Below, piece by piece: positions 1 through 7,422 of a DNA stretch of 33,620 nt; position 1 is the first letter of the stretch, and each line of letters begins with the position of its first letter. The translations under genes and the position numbers were made by a program. Location of the stretch: the NCBI GenBank assembly GCA_018969115.1, contig JAGWYZ010000014.1, positions 1 to 33,620 on the forward strand, written 5' to 3'. The notes beneath the pieces are model-generated. The model saw nothing but the letters and a program-made list of their open reading frames with translations. It was not told where the DNA came from and did no database searches. Source of the stretch: Chloroflexota bacterium. GTDB lineage: Bacteria > Chloroflexota > Anaerolineae > J036 > Brachytrichaceae.

Positions 1-2
1 TT

Positions 3-1349
3 GGCATGAACCCCGATGGCTGGGGCTATTTTTTAAATGGCAAAGTAAACGACGCAGGTTACACCTCTATTTGCACCCCCGGCACCATCAAAATGCTTGA
101 TATGATGCTATCGCGTTGGGGCACGCGAAGTTGGGCTGAGGTGTGCCAGCCAGCTATCAAGGTTGCCGAAGATGGCTTTATGGTTTATGACAAATTGGCA
201 AGAGGTTGGCATGAAAAAGCACGTTTCCCCGAAGCGTGTTCATTGCTCGAATATATTGAGCGCAATCCCGAGGCCAGCCGTATTTATCTGAAGCAGGGGC
301 AGCCCTATGCGGCTGGTGAGTGGTTTAAAAACCCAGACTATGGGCAAACATTGCGCCACCTTGCCGCCAAAGGCGCTGATGATTTTTATCATGGCGAATT
401 GGCAGCCCGTATGAGCGCCGATTTGGCGGCGAATGGCGCTTTTGTTACTGCGGCTGATCTGGCGAATTACAGCTTGCGCGATGCCGCCCCTGTGCAAGGC
501 ACGTATCGCGGTTATGGCATTGCCAGTGCGACTGCGCCACATGGTGGCGCAACCATTGTTGCCATTATGAATATTCTCGAGGGTTGGGATATGGCCTCGC
601 TTGGGCATAATTCACCCGAATATATTTACCGTTTGGGGATGGCGATGAAGGCAGCGTTTGTGGATCGTAATCAGCATATGGCAGATGCCAATTTTGTTAA
701 GGTTCCGCTTGATTGGATGTGCTCGAAGGCGCGTGGGGCCTATTGGCGTGAGGTGATTGATTCGGGTAAGCCAATTGAGGCTAGCCCGGTGGTTACTGGC
801 ACGCCCACTACCACCCATGTGACGGTGGTTGATAAACATGGCAATTGTGTCGCATTAACCCATTCACTGGGGGCTTCGTCGGGGGTTATTACGCCGGGTT
901 TGGGTTTTATGTATAACAATTCGATGATTAATTTTGACCCCTACGCAGGTAATGCCAATTCGATTGCACCGGGCAAAAGCCGTACCACCGGTATGACCCC
1001 AAGCATAGTTTATAAAGATGATAAACCGATGTTGGTGTTGGGTGCGCCAGGGGCCACCCGCATCATCACCTCGTGTTTACAGGTGATGTTAAATGTCATT
1101 GATTTTGGCATGAGTGTGGCCGAGGCGGTTCACACCCCGCGCATTGATTGTCAAATTAACAATATCCGTTGCCAAACCCGTATTCCCGAATATGTGATGG
1201 CTGAGGTGCGCAAACGCCACCCGATTGGTCATATCCCCTATTCGCACGGCGGTATGGGGCTGGTCCAAGCCATTTATATTGACCCTGTCACAGGAGCACT
1301 GTCTGGTGCATCTGACGGTGGGTGTGATGGCATGGCGTTGGCGGGGTAA
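3..1349 (+). CDS. gamma-glutamyltransferase family protein, 5' end outside window
   Basis: This is the C-terminal roughly 450 residues of a gamma-glutamyltranspeptidase (Ntn-hydrolase). Family members cleave the gamma-glutamyl bond of glutathione or related amides and self-process into large and small subunits. The open frame runs off the left edge, so the true start is not visible; the first Met at base 6 lies inside a conserved stretch. The autoprocessing site is the Thr-rich PTTTHVTVVD motif (residues about 266-275 of the visible part), where a Thr becomes the nucleophile. Further family signatures are the GLGFMYNNSM region, MTPSIV, GAPGATRI and the C-terminal SDGGCDGMA. The last motif resembles the family's usual (S)DPRRxGxA end but lacks the Arg pair. 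That may mean an amidase/acylase-type substrate rather than glutathione. No signal peptide can be judged. Family assignment is firm, substrate is unknown. Confidence 0.88.
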   Translation, partial: GMNPDGWGYFLNGKVNDAGYTSICTPGTIKMLDMMLSRWGTRSWAEVCQPAIKVAEDGFMVYDKLARGWHEKARFPEACSLLEYIERNPEASRIYLKQGQPYAAGEWFKNPDYGQTLRHLAAKGADDFYHGELAARMSADLAANGAFVTAADLANYSLRDAAPVQGTYRGYGIASATAPHGGATIVAIMNILEGWDMASLGHNSPEYIYRLGMAMKAAFVDRNQHMADANFVKVPLDWMCSKARGAYWREVIDSGKPIEASPVVTGTPTTTHVTVVDKHGNCVALTHSLGASSGVITPGLGFMYNNSMINFDPYAGNANSIAPGKSRTTGMTPSIVYKDDKPMLVLGAPGATRIITSCLQVMLNVIDFGMSVAEAVHTPRIDCQINNIRCQTRIPEYVMAEVRKRHPIGHIPYSHGGMGLVQAIYIDPVTGALSGASDGGCDGMALAG

Positions 1350-1446
1350 TTGGCAGCGTTTTGCTTGCTTATGTTGCGTATAATAAACAAAGTGGTGTAG
1401 CCATGCATCACTATTTTTCACACATATCTTTAAAGAGGGGAAATAA

Positions 1447-1884
1447 ATGTATCAAAGTATTACAGTAGTTGGTCGACTTGGGCGTGACCCAGAAATGCGT
1501 TATATGCCAAATGGCGACCCAGTCACTAGCTTTAGCATTGCCACCGATCGGCAATACAATGACAAGAATGGTCAAAAAGTGAAAGAAACGACTTGGTTTC
1601 GGGTTTCAGTGTTTGGCAAACAAGCTGAAATCGCCAATCAATATCTAAACAAGGGCAAGATGGTATTGGTTGAAGGGCGGTTGCGGGTTGATCCCAAGAC
1701 TGGTGGACCACAAACATTTACACGCCAGGATGGTGTTGTCAGTGCCAGCTTTGAAATTGCTGCTAATGCGTTGCGCTTTCTTAGCCCCAAAGATGAAGGC
1801 AGCGCCAGTGGCGGCGGTGGCGGCGGTAGCGGAGATATGGGTGGTGGGGCTGATGCTTCGGGTGGCGAAGATATGCCATTCTAA
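1447..1884 (+). CDS. ssb: single-stranded DNA-binding protein
   Basis: This is bacterial SSB, which coats single-stranded DNA in replication, recombination and repair. The protein has 145 residues. The OB fold spans about residues 1-112: it starts MYQSITVVGRLGRDPEMRY, has the conserved TTWFRVSVFGKQAE core and the GKMVLVEGRL strand. A Gly-rich flexible linker (about 116-138) leads to the acidic tail EDMPF, the usual docking peptide for partner proteins. A good ribosome-binding site (GAGGGG, 7 nt before the ATG) supports the start. The DUF3467 gene follows after 21 nt, so the two are probably co-transcribed. Length and all signature elements are normal for the family. Confidence 0.96.
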   Translation: MYQSITVVGRLGRDPEMRYMPNGDPVTSFSIATDRQYNDKNGQKVKETTWFRVSVFGKQAEIANQYLNKGKMVLVEGRLRVDPKTGGPQTFTRQDGVVSASFEIAANALRFLSPKDEGSASGGGGGGSGDMGGGADASGGEDMPF

Positions 1885-1905
1885 GATTGAGGTTAAACAT
1901 AATTT

Positions 1906-2244
1906 ATGCAACCCTCATCACAACCATCTTCAGCCAATTCACATCAGCAATCGCCACAACCACAAGGGTTGCAAATTGATATTCCAGCTAATTTAGACGC
2001 TGCTTATTCAAACTTTGTTGTTATTCAACATACTCCTGCCGAATTTGTGTTCGATTTTGTGCGGGTGTTACCCAATATGCCACACGCAAAAGTAGGTGCG
2101 CGGGTGATTATGACGCCCATGCACGCGAAATTGCTATTACGGGCTTTGCAAGATAATATTGATAAGTATGAAACCCAGTATGGGGCAATTTATATCCCAC
2201 AGCAAAGTGGTGAACAACTGGTTAGCAAGTTGTTTGGTGCATAG
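1906..2244 (+). CDS. DUF3467 domain protein
   Basis: A 112-residue protein of the DUF3467 family, whose function is not established. After a Gln/Ser/Pro-rich tail of about 24 residues comes the domain, recognised from YSNFVVIQHTPAEFVFDF, the PHAKVGARVIMTP segment and the HAKLLLRALQDNIDKYE helix. The gene sits 21 nt behind ssb, so it is likely to share its transcript. This order hints at a role near DNA replication or repair, but that is inference from context. There is no signal peptide or membrane segment, so it is cytoplasmic. Confidence 0.85.
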   Translation: MQPSSQPSSANSHQQSPQPQGLQIDIPANLDAAYSNFVVIQHTPAEFVFDFVRVLPNMPHAKVGARVIMTPMHAKLLLRALQDNIDKYETQYGAIYIPQQSGEQLVSKLFGA

Positions 2245-2379
2245 ACGCTATTGTCTGTAGCTTCTCGATAATGTGGCTTCGATATGCTTCGTTAAGTACA
2301 ATTTTATGTGGAATATCGAAATAGGCGAGACCTTTCACCATTTAGTATTAAAAAAATAACAAAAAAGTTTATTCGTTGT

Positions 2380-2480
2380 TAACTTGACAATATCAGATTA
2401 AAAAAGATGTATGTCGATTTCACTATATCTTCCCCTGTCGTAAATAGAGGAAGATGTAGTGAAGTCAGCGAAAACTTGAT
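2380..2480 (+). repeat. palindromic repeat unit A with promoter-like lead
   Basis: This intergenic element (between the DUF3467 gene and the L,D-transpeptidase) begins TAACTTGACAATATCAGATT, a lead shared with units at 17580 (plus) and 15694 (minus). It contains TTGACA (2384-2389). The lead runs into an imperfect palindrome with arms 2415-2433 and 2449-2467 (three mismatches). The arm start CGATTTCACTA also occurs in unit C at 9729. The rest of the 2245-2537 gap is AT-rich, and nothing else was recognised there. Confidence 0.6.
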
Positions 2481-2537
2481 TTGCTTTGGCTCATGTGACA
2501 TTGGTAAGTTAATGAAATGGATAAATGACAATTAAAT

Positions 2538-3263
2538 ATGAAGCGATTGATTCTTTCACTCCTGCTCACAATTTTGCTTGGAATCACCACGCTCGTTGAT
2601 CTTCAAACGACATCAGCTAACATACTTAGCAGCACAACCAACGAGAACACCCAAGCAGGTATCCACGTGGTGCAGCCCGGCGAAAATTTATTTCGTATCT
2701 CCCTTCGCTATGGCGTTAGCGTTCAATCCCTTATGGCTGCGAATGGCATTGAGGGCAATATTGTGTATATTGGTCAGCGACTCGTGATACCGGGTAACAC
2801 ATCCGCTTCTTCCAATGTCGTGTCGCAACCACAAGTAAGCGCACCCACATCCCCGATAAAAACTGAAACAAATACAACCTCACGCGCTAGTAAATCGATT
2901 TATGTTAGTTTAAACCGGCAACGGGTATATTTGTATGAAAATGGTCAATTGACGCGCACCTATGTTGCGAGTACTGGAATGCAAGGTGCCACCAAAGTTG
3001 GCAATTTTCAAGTACAAACAAAATCGTTAGAGGCATTTGCCAGCACTTGGCAGTTACGCATGCCTTATTGGCTTGGCATTTATTATGTCGGGCGTATTGA
3101 AAATGGTTTTCATGCGTTGCCGATTAACCGTTTTGGGCAGACCATGTGGGCCGGGTTTTTGGGTCGTCCTGCTTCTTATGGCTGTGTGGTCTTGAGTAAT
3201 GCTGATGCGGCTGCTTTATATCGTTGGGCCGATATGGGCACCTCTGTTTCGATTCGTTGGTAA
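2538..3263 (+). CDS. LysM domain L,D-transpeptidase (YkuD family)
   Basis: A secreted cell-wall enzyme of 241 residues. An N-terminal hydrophobic segment (about residues 3-24) is a signal peptide or anchor. A LysM peptidoglycan-binding motif follows (about 43-86: IHVVQPGENLFRISLRYGVS to GQRLVIPG). After a Ser/Thr/Pro linker comes a YkuD domain (about 119-241) starting SIYVSLNRQRVYLYENG. The catalytic centre is visible as His in GFHALPINRFG and Cys in ASYGCVVLSN. YkuD enzymes usually read SHGC(I/V)R; here Tyr replaces the His and Val replaces the Arg. I infer peptidoglycan 3-3 cross-linking or protein anchoring. The SDR gene starts 2 nt after its stop. The ATG at 2538 precedes the signal peptide directly. 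Confidence 0.9.
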   Translation: MKRLILSLLLTILLGITTLVDLQTTSANILSSTTNENTQAGIHVVQPGENLFRISLRYGVSVQSLMAANGIEGNIVYIGQRLVIPGNTSASSNVVSQPQVSAPTSPIKTETNTTSRASKSIYVSLNRQRVYLYENGQLTRTYVASTGMQGATKVGNFQVQTKSLEAFASTWQLRMPYWLGIYYVGRIENGFHALPINRFGQTMWAGFLGRPASYGCVVLSNADAAALYRWADMGTSVSIRW

Positions 3264-3265
3264 TT

Positions 3266-3967
3266 ATGAAAATTGCACTTGTTACTGGAGCCAATCGTGG
3301 TATTGGGCAACAAATTTGTGCCGATCTTGCTGCGAAAAACATTCAAGTTGTTTTGACCAGCCGTGACCTGCAAAAAGGTGAAGCGGCGGCACAAATAATT
3401 CGCGCCTCACAGCCACAGGTTCAGATTGTGGTGCAGCAATTAGATGTGACCAGCGACGAGAGTGTAAACGCTTTGCACGATTTTGTGCTTAAGACATATG
3501 GTCGGCTCGATATTTTGGTCAACAATGGGGCCATTTTGATCGATGACGATGTCAGCATTTTTAATTTAGATATTCCTCGTTTACAAGCCACCTTAGAGGC
3601 CAATTTATATGGGCCATTACGGCTATGCCAAGCTTTCATTCCATTGATGCAAACCAATGGCTATGGACGGGTGGTGAATGTGTCATCTGAAATGGGGCAA
3701 TTAAGCGATATGGGTGTCGGCACTGCGGCCTATCGCATTTCTAAAACAGCGCTTAACTCCCTTACCACGATTTTTGCTGCCGAGGTTGGGCGTGGCAATA
3801 TCAAGATTAATTGCTGTACGCCGGGCTGGGTGCGCACCGATATGGGCGGGCCATCGGCGCATAAATCAGTTGCCGAAGGCGCAGATACCCCAGTTTGGTT
3901 AGCCACCTTGCCTGATGATGCCCCAACCGGGCAGTTTTTTGCCGACCGCGAAATAATCGCATGGTGA
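3266..3967 (+). CDS. short-chain dehydrogenase/reductase (carbonyl reductase-like)
   Basis: A cytoplasmic NAD(P)H-dependent oxidoreductase of the SDR family with 233 residues. It has the Rossmann motif VTGANRGIG (about residues 5-13), the NNGA motif, a Ser in VVNVSSEMGQL and the catalytic YRISK (Tyr/Lys). TPGWVRTDMGG matches the family's PGWVxTDM segment. The overall pattern is that of short carbonyl reductase-type SDRs. An in-frame ATG 42 nt upstream (3224) lies inside the transpeptidase gene and gives a non-homologous N-terminus, so I chose the ATG at 3266, directly before KIALVTGA. Stop and start of the two genes are 2 nt apart, which suggests translational coupling. The substrate cannot be deduced. 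Confidence 0.88.
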   Translation: MKIALVTGANRGIGQQICADLAAKNIQVVLTSRDLQKGEAAAQIIRASQPQVQIVVQQLDVTSDESVNALHDFVLKTYGRLDILVNNGAILIDDDVSIFNLDIPRLQATLEANLYGPLRLCQAFIPLMQTNGYGRVVNVSSEMGQLSDMGVGTAAYRISKTALNSLTTIFAAEVGRGNIKINCCTPGWVRTDMGGPSAHKSVAEGADTPVWLATLPDDAPTGQFFADREIIAW

Positions 3968-4062
3968 TGCTATACCATGAGAAGGTGAAAATTGAGGAAA
4001 TGCTGATTTCACTGATTTTAATGGGCCAAAATAGGCATATGTGGCGGCCAAGATAGCTTGTT

Positions 4063-4305
4063 TCACATTTCTTCGGCATACGCTCGGAGGTATTCTTCAA
4101 CCGTACTCTCTATCATACGTTTGATAAATGTTACCTTGCCAATGTGATATGAGCCGTGATCATTTGGGAATTTTTGTCTTAGTGCCAATTTTAATTGGGC
4201 ATATTGGGCTGCTAATTCTGGATTTTGAATCATGTAGTTGCGAAAGCAAATCATATTTTGCCATTCTTCAGAGATGGGGAATGTGAGACTAAGAAAGCTT
4301 CTGCA
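4063..4305 (-). pseudogene. GrpB/UPF0157-like fragment (C-terminal part only)
   Basis: On the minus strand this reads as the C-terminal third of a GrpB-family (UPF0157, nucleotidyltransferase-like) protein. Recognisable parts are EEWQNMICFRNYMIQNPELA, then YAQLKLALRQKFPND and GKVTFIKRMIEST. The frame is open upstream of the first internal Met (4254) to about 4305 without a credible start, and the N-terminal catalytic half is absent. It is therefore a truncated remnant, convergent with the SDR gene. A 63-residue small protein starting at 4254 is formally possible but less likely, since the homology continues upstream of that Met. Confidence 0.6.
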
Positions 4306-4640
4306 AGACGTTATTTATGAACCTGATTGTAGATTGAACCGCCCCTAAAATGGTTCAGCCTTTGAAACGAGTATCTATGATGGTTGATATCTTGCTGTAA
4401 TGCAGTGAATATACGGCAAGGTAGCTATTAGTGCAATTTTTTGTAGACATTATATATTTGCAATCAAAAATAACATTATCAACTTAAAATAGCTGTTAAA
4501 AAATCGGAGGTTTTAATACAGCTTGATTTTGTAGTCGACTTGTGTTAAATGACTTCTCAATAAATACCATCGATTAAAACAAATTTTTGGCATTATCTCT
4601 TTGGACGAAAACGATTATAAAACCGACTAGTCAGTCTGTT
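4306..4640. other. intergenic stretch without recognisable gene
   Basis: This AT-rich spacer lies between the GrpB remnant and the promoter region of the solute-binding lipoprotein. Stop codons are frequent in all frames and I see no convincing coding sequence, RNA gene or strong hairpin. An 8-nt palindrome GACTAGTC sits at 4625-4632, just upstream of the -10 element of the following promoter. Confidence 0.5.
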
Positions 4641-4647
4641 ATGGGAG

Positions 4648-4681
4648 TATAATAGCTAATACTTGTGAATAATTTCACAAG
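4648..4681 (+). promoter_or_regulatory. promoter -10 element with downstream CRP/FNR-type operator
   Basis: A perfect TATAAT (4648-4653) is followed by a perfect 8-bp inverted repeat, CTTGTGAA (4662-4669) and TTCACAAG (4674-4681). It contains TGTGA-N6-TCACA, the consensus for the CRP/FNR regulator superfamily. The operator lies just downstream of the predicted transcription start, a position typical of repression. No good -35 hexamer is seen at 17 nt. The regulated gene would be the solute-binding lipoprotein starting at 4708. The identity of the regulator is inference. Confidence 0.5.
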
Positions 4682-4707
4682 CAACAAAAACGATCAGAGG
4701 TTTTATT

Positions 4708-5787
4708 ATGAAACGCAATTTCGTATCCCCATTTACACGAATCGCTAGCATGGCTGCGATGGCGGTGGTATTAGCCGCATGTGCCAGCCCAACCCCAACT
4801 GCCGCCCCCGCCAAACCAACCGAAGCACCGAAGCCAGCCGCCCCCGCCGCTGCGCCTAGTGGTAATTTAAAAACCATTAAATTTGGTTTTGTGCCCGTCA
4901 TTATTAACGGCGCGGTTTATGTGGCGGCTGAGAAAGGTTATTTTGCGCAAGAGGGTATTCAACTCGAATTTCTTGCTATTGATGGCGGCTCGGATGCGGT
5001 GGTGCAAGTGGCTGCCGGTAATTTTGACGTGGCTGGCGGCGGCATTGCCGCAGGCATGTTGAATGCTGTTTCACGCGGGATCGAATTTGAAATCGCTGCG
5101 CCTTTGCATTTTGAGCGCCCCAAGGTGGCTAGCCCATTGGTGGTGAGCAAAAAGCGTTTTGATAGTGGGGAGTTGACCAAAGCCGCAGACCTGAAAGGCA
5201 AAAAAGTTGCCACCAATAATCGTGGCACGGCGACTGAATGGTGGTTGTCTGAGGCCTTGAAGAAAGGTGGTGTTGATATTAAGGATGTGCAAATTCAAGG
5301 GGTGCCCTTCCCACAAATTGGCCCGGCGCTCGAAAGTGGCACATTAGACGGCGCGATTTTGACTGAGCCATTTGCCACCACTGCCGAAGGTTTGGGCTTG
5401 ATCAAGCGTATTTCTGAAGACTTTATCAGCGACTTTAAACCGACCTATGTTTATTTTAACAAAGCATGGGTAAAGGCTAACCCTGATTTAGCCAAAGGGT
5501 TTATGAAGGCGTATTTGCGTGGGGCACGCGACCTCGAGGGTGAGAAGTACTATGACGAGGCTAACCTCAAGGCCATTGAAAAGTGGACCAAAACCCCTGC
5601 CGATGTGTTGAAACGCGCCTCACGGGCTTATTATGACCCACAAGGTGTGGTACCGCTGAAAGACATTATGACTTTGCAAGCATTCTTCCGCAAGCAAGGT
5701 TTGTTGAATTATCCAGACGACATCGACATGGCAAAATTTATCAATACCAAGTATGTTGATGATGCGCTCAAAGAATTGGGTAAGTAA
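4708..5787 (+). CDS. ABC transporter substrate-binding lipoprotein (NMT1/SsuA type)
   Basis: A 359-residue extracytoplasmic solute-binding protein of the nitrate/sulfonate/pyrimidine (NMT1/SsuA/ThiY-like) class. The signal peptide ends in the lipobox VLAAC with the acylated Cys at about residue 25. A Pro/Ala/Thr-rich linker follows (about 26-52), then the binding domain: KFGFVPVIINGAVYVAAEKGYFAQEGI, the VQVAAGNFDVAGGG segment and DLKGKKVATN. The ligand may be an aromatic sulfonate, a thiamine pyrimidine precursor or another small organic acid. A dihydropyrimidinase and hydantoinases lie about 10 kb away, but a link is only speculative. No permease or ATPase gene is adjacent, so the rest of the transporter must be elsewhere. 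The ATG follows a weak AGAGG site. Confidence 0.88.
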   Translation: MKRNFVSPFTRIASMAAMAVVLAACASPTPTAAPAKPTEAPKPAAPAAAPSGNLKTIKFGFVPVIINGAVYVAAEKGYFAQEGIQLEFLAIDGGSDAVVQVAAGNFDVAGGGIAAGMLNAVSRGIEFEIAAPLHFERPKVASPLVVSKKRFDSGELTKAADLKGKKVATNNRGTATEWWLSEALKKGGVDIKDVQIQGVPFPQIGPALESGTLDGAILTEPFATTAEGLGLIKRISEDFISDFKPTYVYFNKAWVKANPDLAKGFMKAYLRGARDLEGEKYYDEANLKAIEKWTKTPADVLKRASRAYYDPQGVVPLKDIMTLQAFFRKQGLLNYPDDIDMAKFINTKYVDDALKELGK

Positions 5788-5824
5788 TCGTAAAGGAATA
5801 CGTTTGATTTAAAAGATCTTTGCC

Positions 5825-5891
5825 AAAATCACTGTCCCGACGTTGTTATGGGTGGCTTTGCCGCCCATAACAACGTCGGGACAGTGGTTTT
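5825..5891. terminator. near-perfect 32-bp palindrome between convergent genes (unit B)
   Basis: Arms 5825-5856 and 5860-5891 match over 32 nt with two mismatches around a TTT loop. The hairpin lies between the 3' ends of the lipoprotein gene (plus) and the TRIC gene (minus), and its flanks read AAAA/TTTT on both sides. It could serve as a bidirectional intrinsic terminator. Its outer flank (read on minus, TTTTGGCAAAGATCTT) resembles the right-hand tail of the other palindromic units, so it may belong to the same repeat family. Confidence 0.6.
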
Positions 5892-5920
5892 GGTACAAAA
5901 CTGGTTTAAGAAATAAGCGT

Positions 5921-6520
5921 TTAGATCGGTAACCGCCAATCAAAGCGCAGCGCCAATAGGCGTAATGACGCGCCAACAAAGATGCTTACAAAGGTGCTGA
6001 TTTCGTGGTCTCCGCCACTGGCGTGAATGAACCAATAGGCGAATGACGCAGCAAAGGCACAGGTGGCATATAGCTGTGTGCGGCGAAAAACACTAGGGAT
6101 TTCGGCACAGAAAAGATCGCGTAATACCCCGCCAAACGTTGCTGTGATCACCCCAAGTAATAGGGCCACAAATACCGAGATGTCTAAATTTAAGGCATAG
6201 GCGGTTCCGGTGGCAGCAAACAACCCCAATCCGAGGGCATCAGGGATCACAATCCAACGTTCGGCGGGGTGAAAATGATTGCCACGAAAGATGATGGCCC
6301 CGATGACTGAAAGCCCAAAGATCATGAGGGCATAGCTTGGGTCGGCGACCCATATGAGTGGGTGGCGATTAAGCAAAATGTCTCGTAGTGTGCCGCCCCC
6401 CAATGCCGTAATAAAGGCCAATGTAAATACACCAATCAAGTCCATATTTTGACGGCGGGCTTCGAGAATGCCCGAAATGGCAAAAGCGATCGTGCCTGAA
6501 AGTTCGATGATGAAGATCAT
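5921..6520 (-). CDS. TRIC/UPF0126 (YicG-like) membrane protein
   Basis: A 199-residue integral membrane protein made of two homologous three-helix UPF0126 units, the bacterial relatives of trimeric intracellular cation channels; some members are reported glycine transporters. The first unit begins ELSGTIAFAISGILEARRQNMDLIGV and has the signature ALGGGTLRDILL. The second contains the matching GLGLFAATGTAYAL and ATFGGVLRDLFC. About seven hydrophobic segments cover the sequence. The start codon (6520) lies 2 nt beyond the stop of the upstream EamA gene (6523), so the two are translated from one transcript. The transported ion or solute is not deducible. Confidence 0.88.
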   Translation of the reverse strand: MIFIIELSGTIAFAISGILEARRQNMDLIGVFTLAFITALGGGTLRDILLNRHPLIWVADPSYALMIFGLSVIGAIIFRGNHFHPAERWIVIPDALGLGLFAATGTAYALNLDISVFVALLLGVITATFGGVLRDLFCAEIPSVFRRTQLYATCAFAASFAYWFIHASGGDHEISTFVSIFVGASLRLLALRFDWRLPI

Positions 6521-6522
6521 AA

Positions 6523-7395
6523 TTAACGCTTGGCTAGCAATAAAACTGCCGACAAAATAAGGCTACCGCCTAAAACCTGCATCGGTAAAATGGGTTCGCC
6601 CAGAACTAAGGCCGCCAACAAAATGGTGGTGACGGGTTCGGTTGTGGCAAGCATTGATCCCGTAGCGGCCCCGACGCGCTGCACACCAGTAAAGAAGCAA
6701 AAAATTGCTACGACTGACGAAATAAGCGCCAAGCCCCCAATCCCAAACCAACCCTGCGCGGTTTGGGGTAAATGTGGCCCGCGTATCAGTGCAATTGCCC
6801 CAAAAATGACCAAAGCTGATAGCATGATGACGGTGCTTGAAGCCAAAATGGATAATCCACGTGTGAAATAACCCCCAACAGTGATGTAAATGGCATAGAT
6901 GACCCCAGCTGTCACGCCTAACACCACGCCGAGTGGGTTGTTGGGTGTGGTGCTGGTAGTGCTGGGCGTATCACCCCCGATGGTTAAGATGCTGCCCAAG
7001 AGCGCCAAGCCCAATGCGACTAATTGCAATCGTGTAATCTGTTCTTTGAAGAAGAGGGCCGAAAGCACCGTTACGATGCCGGGGTTTAAAAACAGTAGCA
7101 GCGAAATGAGGCCTGCCGAGGCCATCGTAATGGCGATGAAATAAGAGAGTGATTGCCCGACATAAAGCACACCGCCCATTACCATGAGTCCACTGAGCGT
7201 TTTGCCACGCGGGAAAGTTTCGTGGCGGGCTAATACAATGATTAGCATGATGCTGCCAGCAATGAGAAAACGTAAAAACAGCAGTGTAAACGGGTCTACG
7301 CCATCGGCATAAGCGATGCGTGCAAATATGGGTAATGCCCCAAATGCCATCCCTGCAATGATAACGAGAATTAGTCCTTGTGTTTTGGGGTGCAT
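6523..7395 (-). CDS. EamA (DMT superfamily) transporter
   Basis: A 290-residue inner-membrane protein with ten predicted hydrophobic helices arranged as two EamA repeats (about residues 8-138 and 153-288). It belongs to the drug/metabolite transporter superfamily, which exports or imports small metabolites. The second repeat has the typical GAATGSMLATTEPVTTILLAALVLGEPI signature. It lies in a minus-strand operon: the di-haem cytochrome gene ends 27 nt upstream and the TRIC gene starts 2 nt downstream. The substrate is unknown. A second EamA gene at 9910 is only distantly similar, so it is not a recent duplicate. Confidence 0.9.
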   Translation of the reverse strand: MHPKTQGLILVIIAGMAFGALPIFARIAYADGVDPFTLLFLRFLIAGSIMLIIVLARHETFPRGKTLSGLMVMGGVLYVGQSLSYFIAITMASAGLISLLLFLNPGIVTVLSALFFKEQITRLQLVALGLALLGSILTIGGDTPSTTSTTPNNPLGVVLGVTAGVIYAIYITVGGYFTRGLSILASSTVIMLSALVIFGAIALIRGPHLPQTAQGWFGIGGLALISSVVAIFCFFTGVQRVGAATGSMLATTEPVTTILLAALVLGEPILPMQVLGGSLILSAVLLLAKR

Positions 7396-7422
7396 TAGGG
7401 CATGATACCCGATATATTTTGG

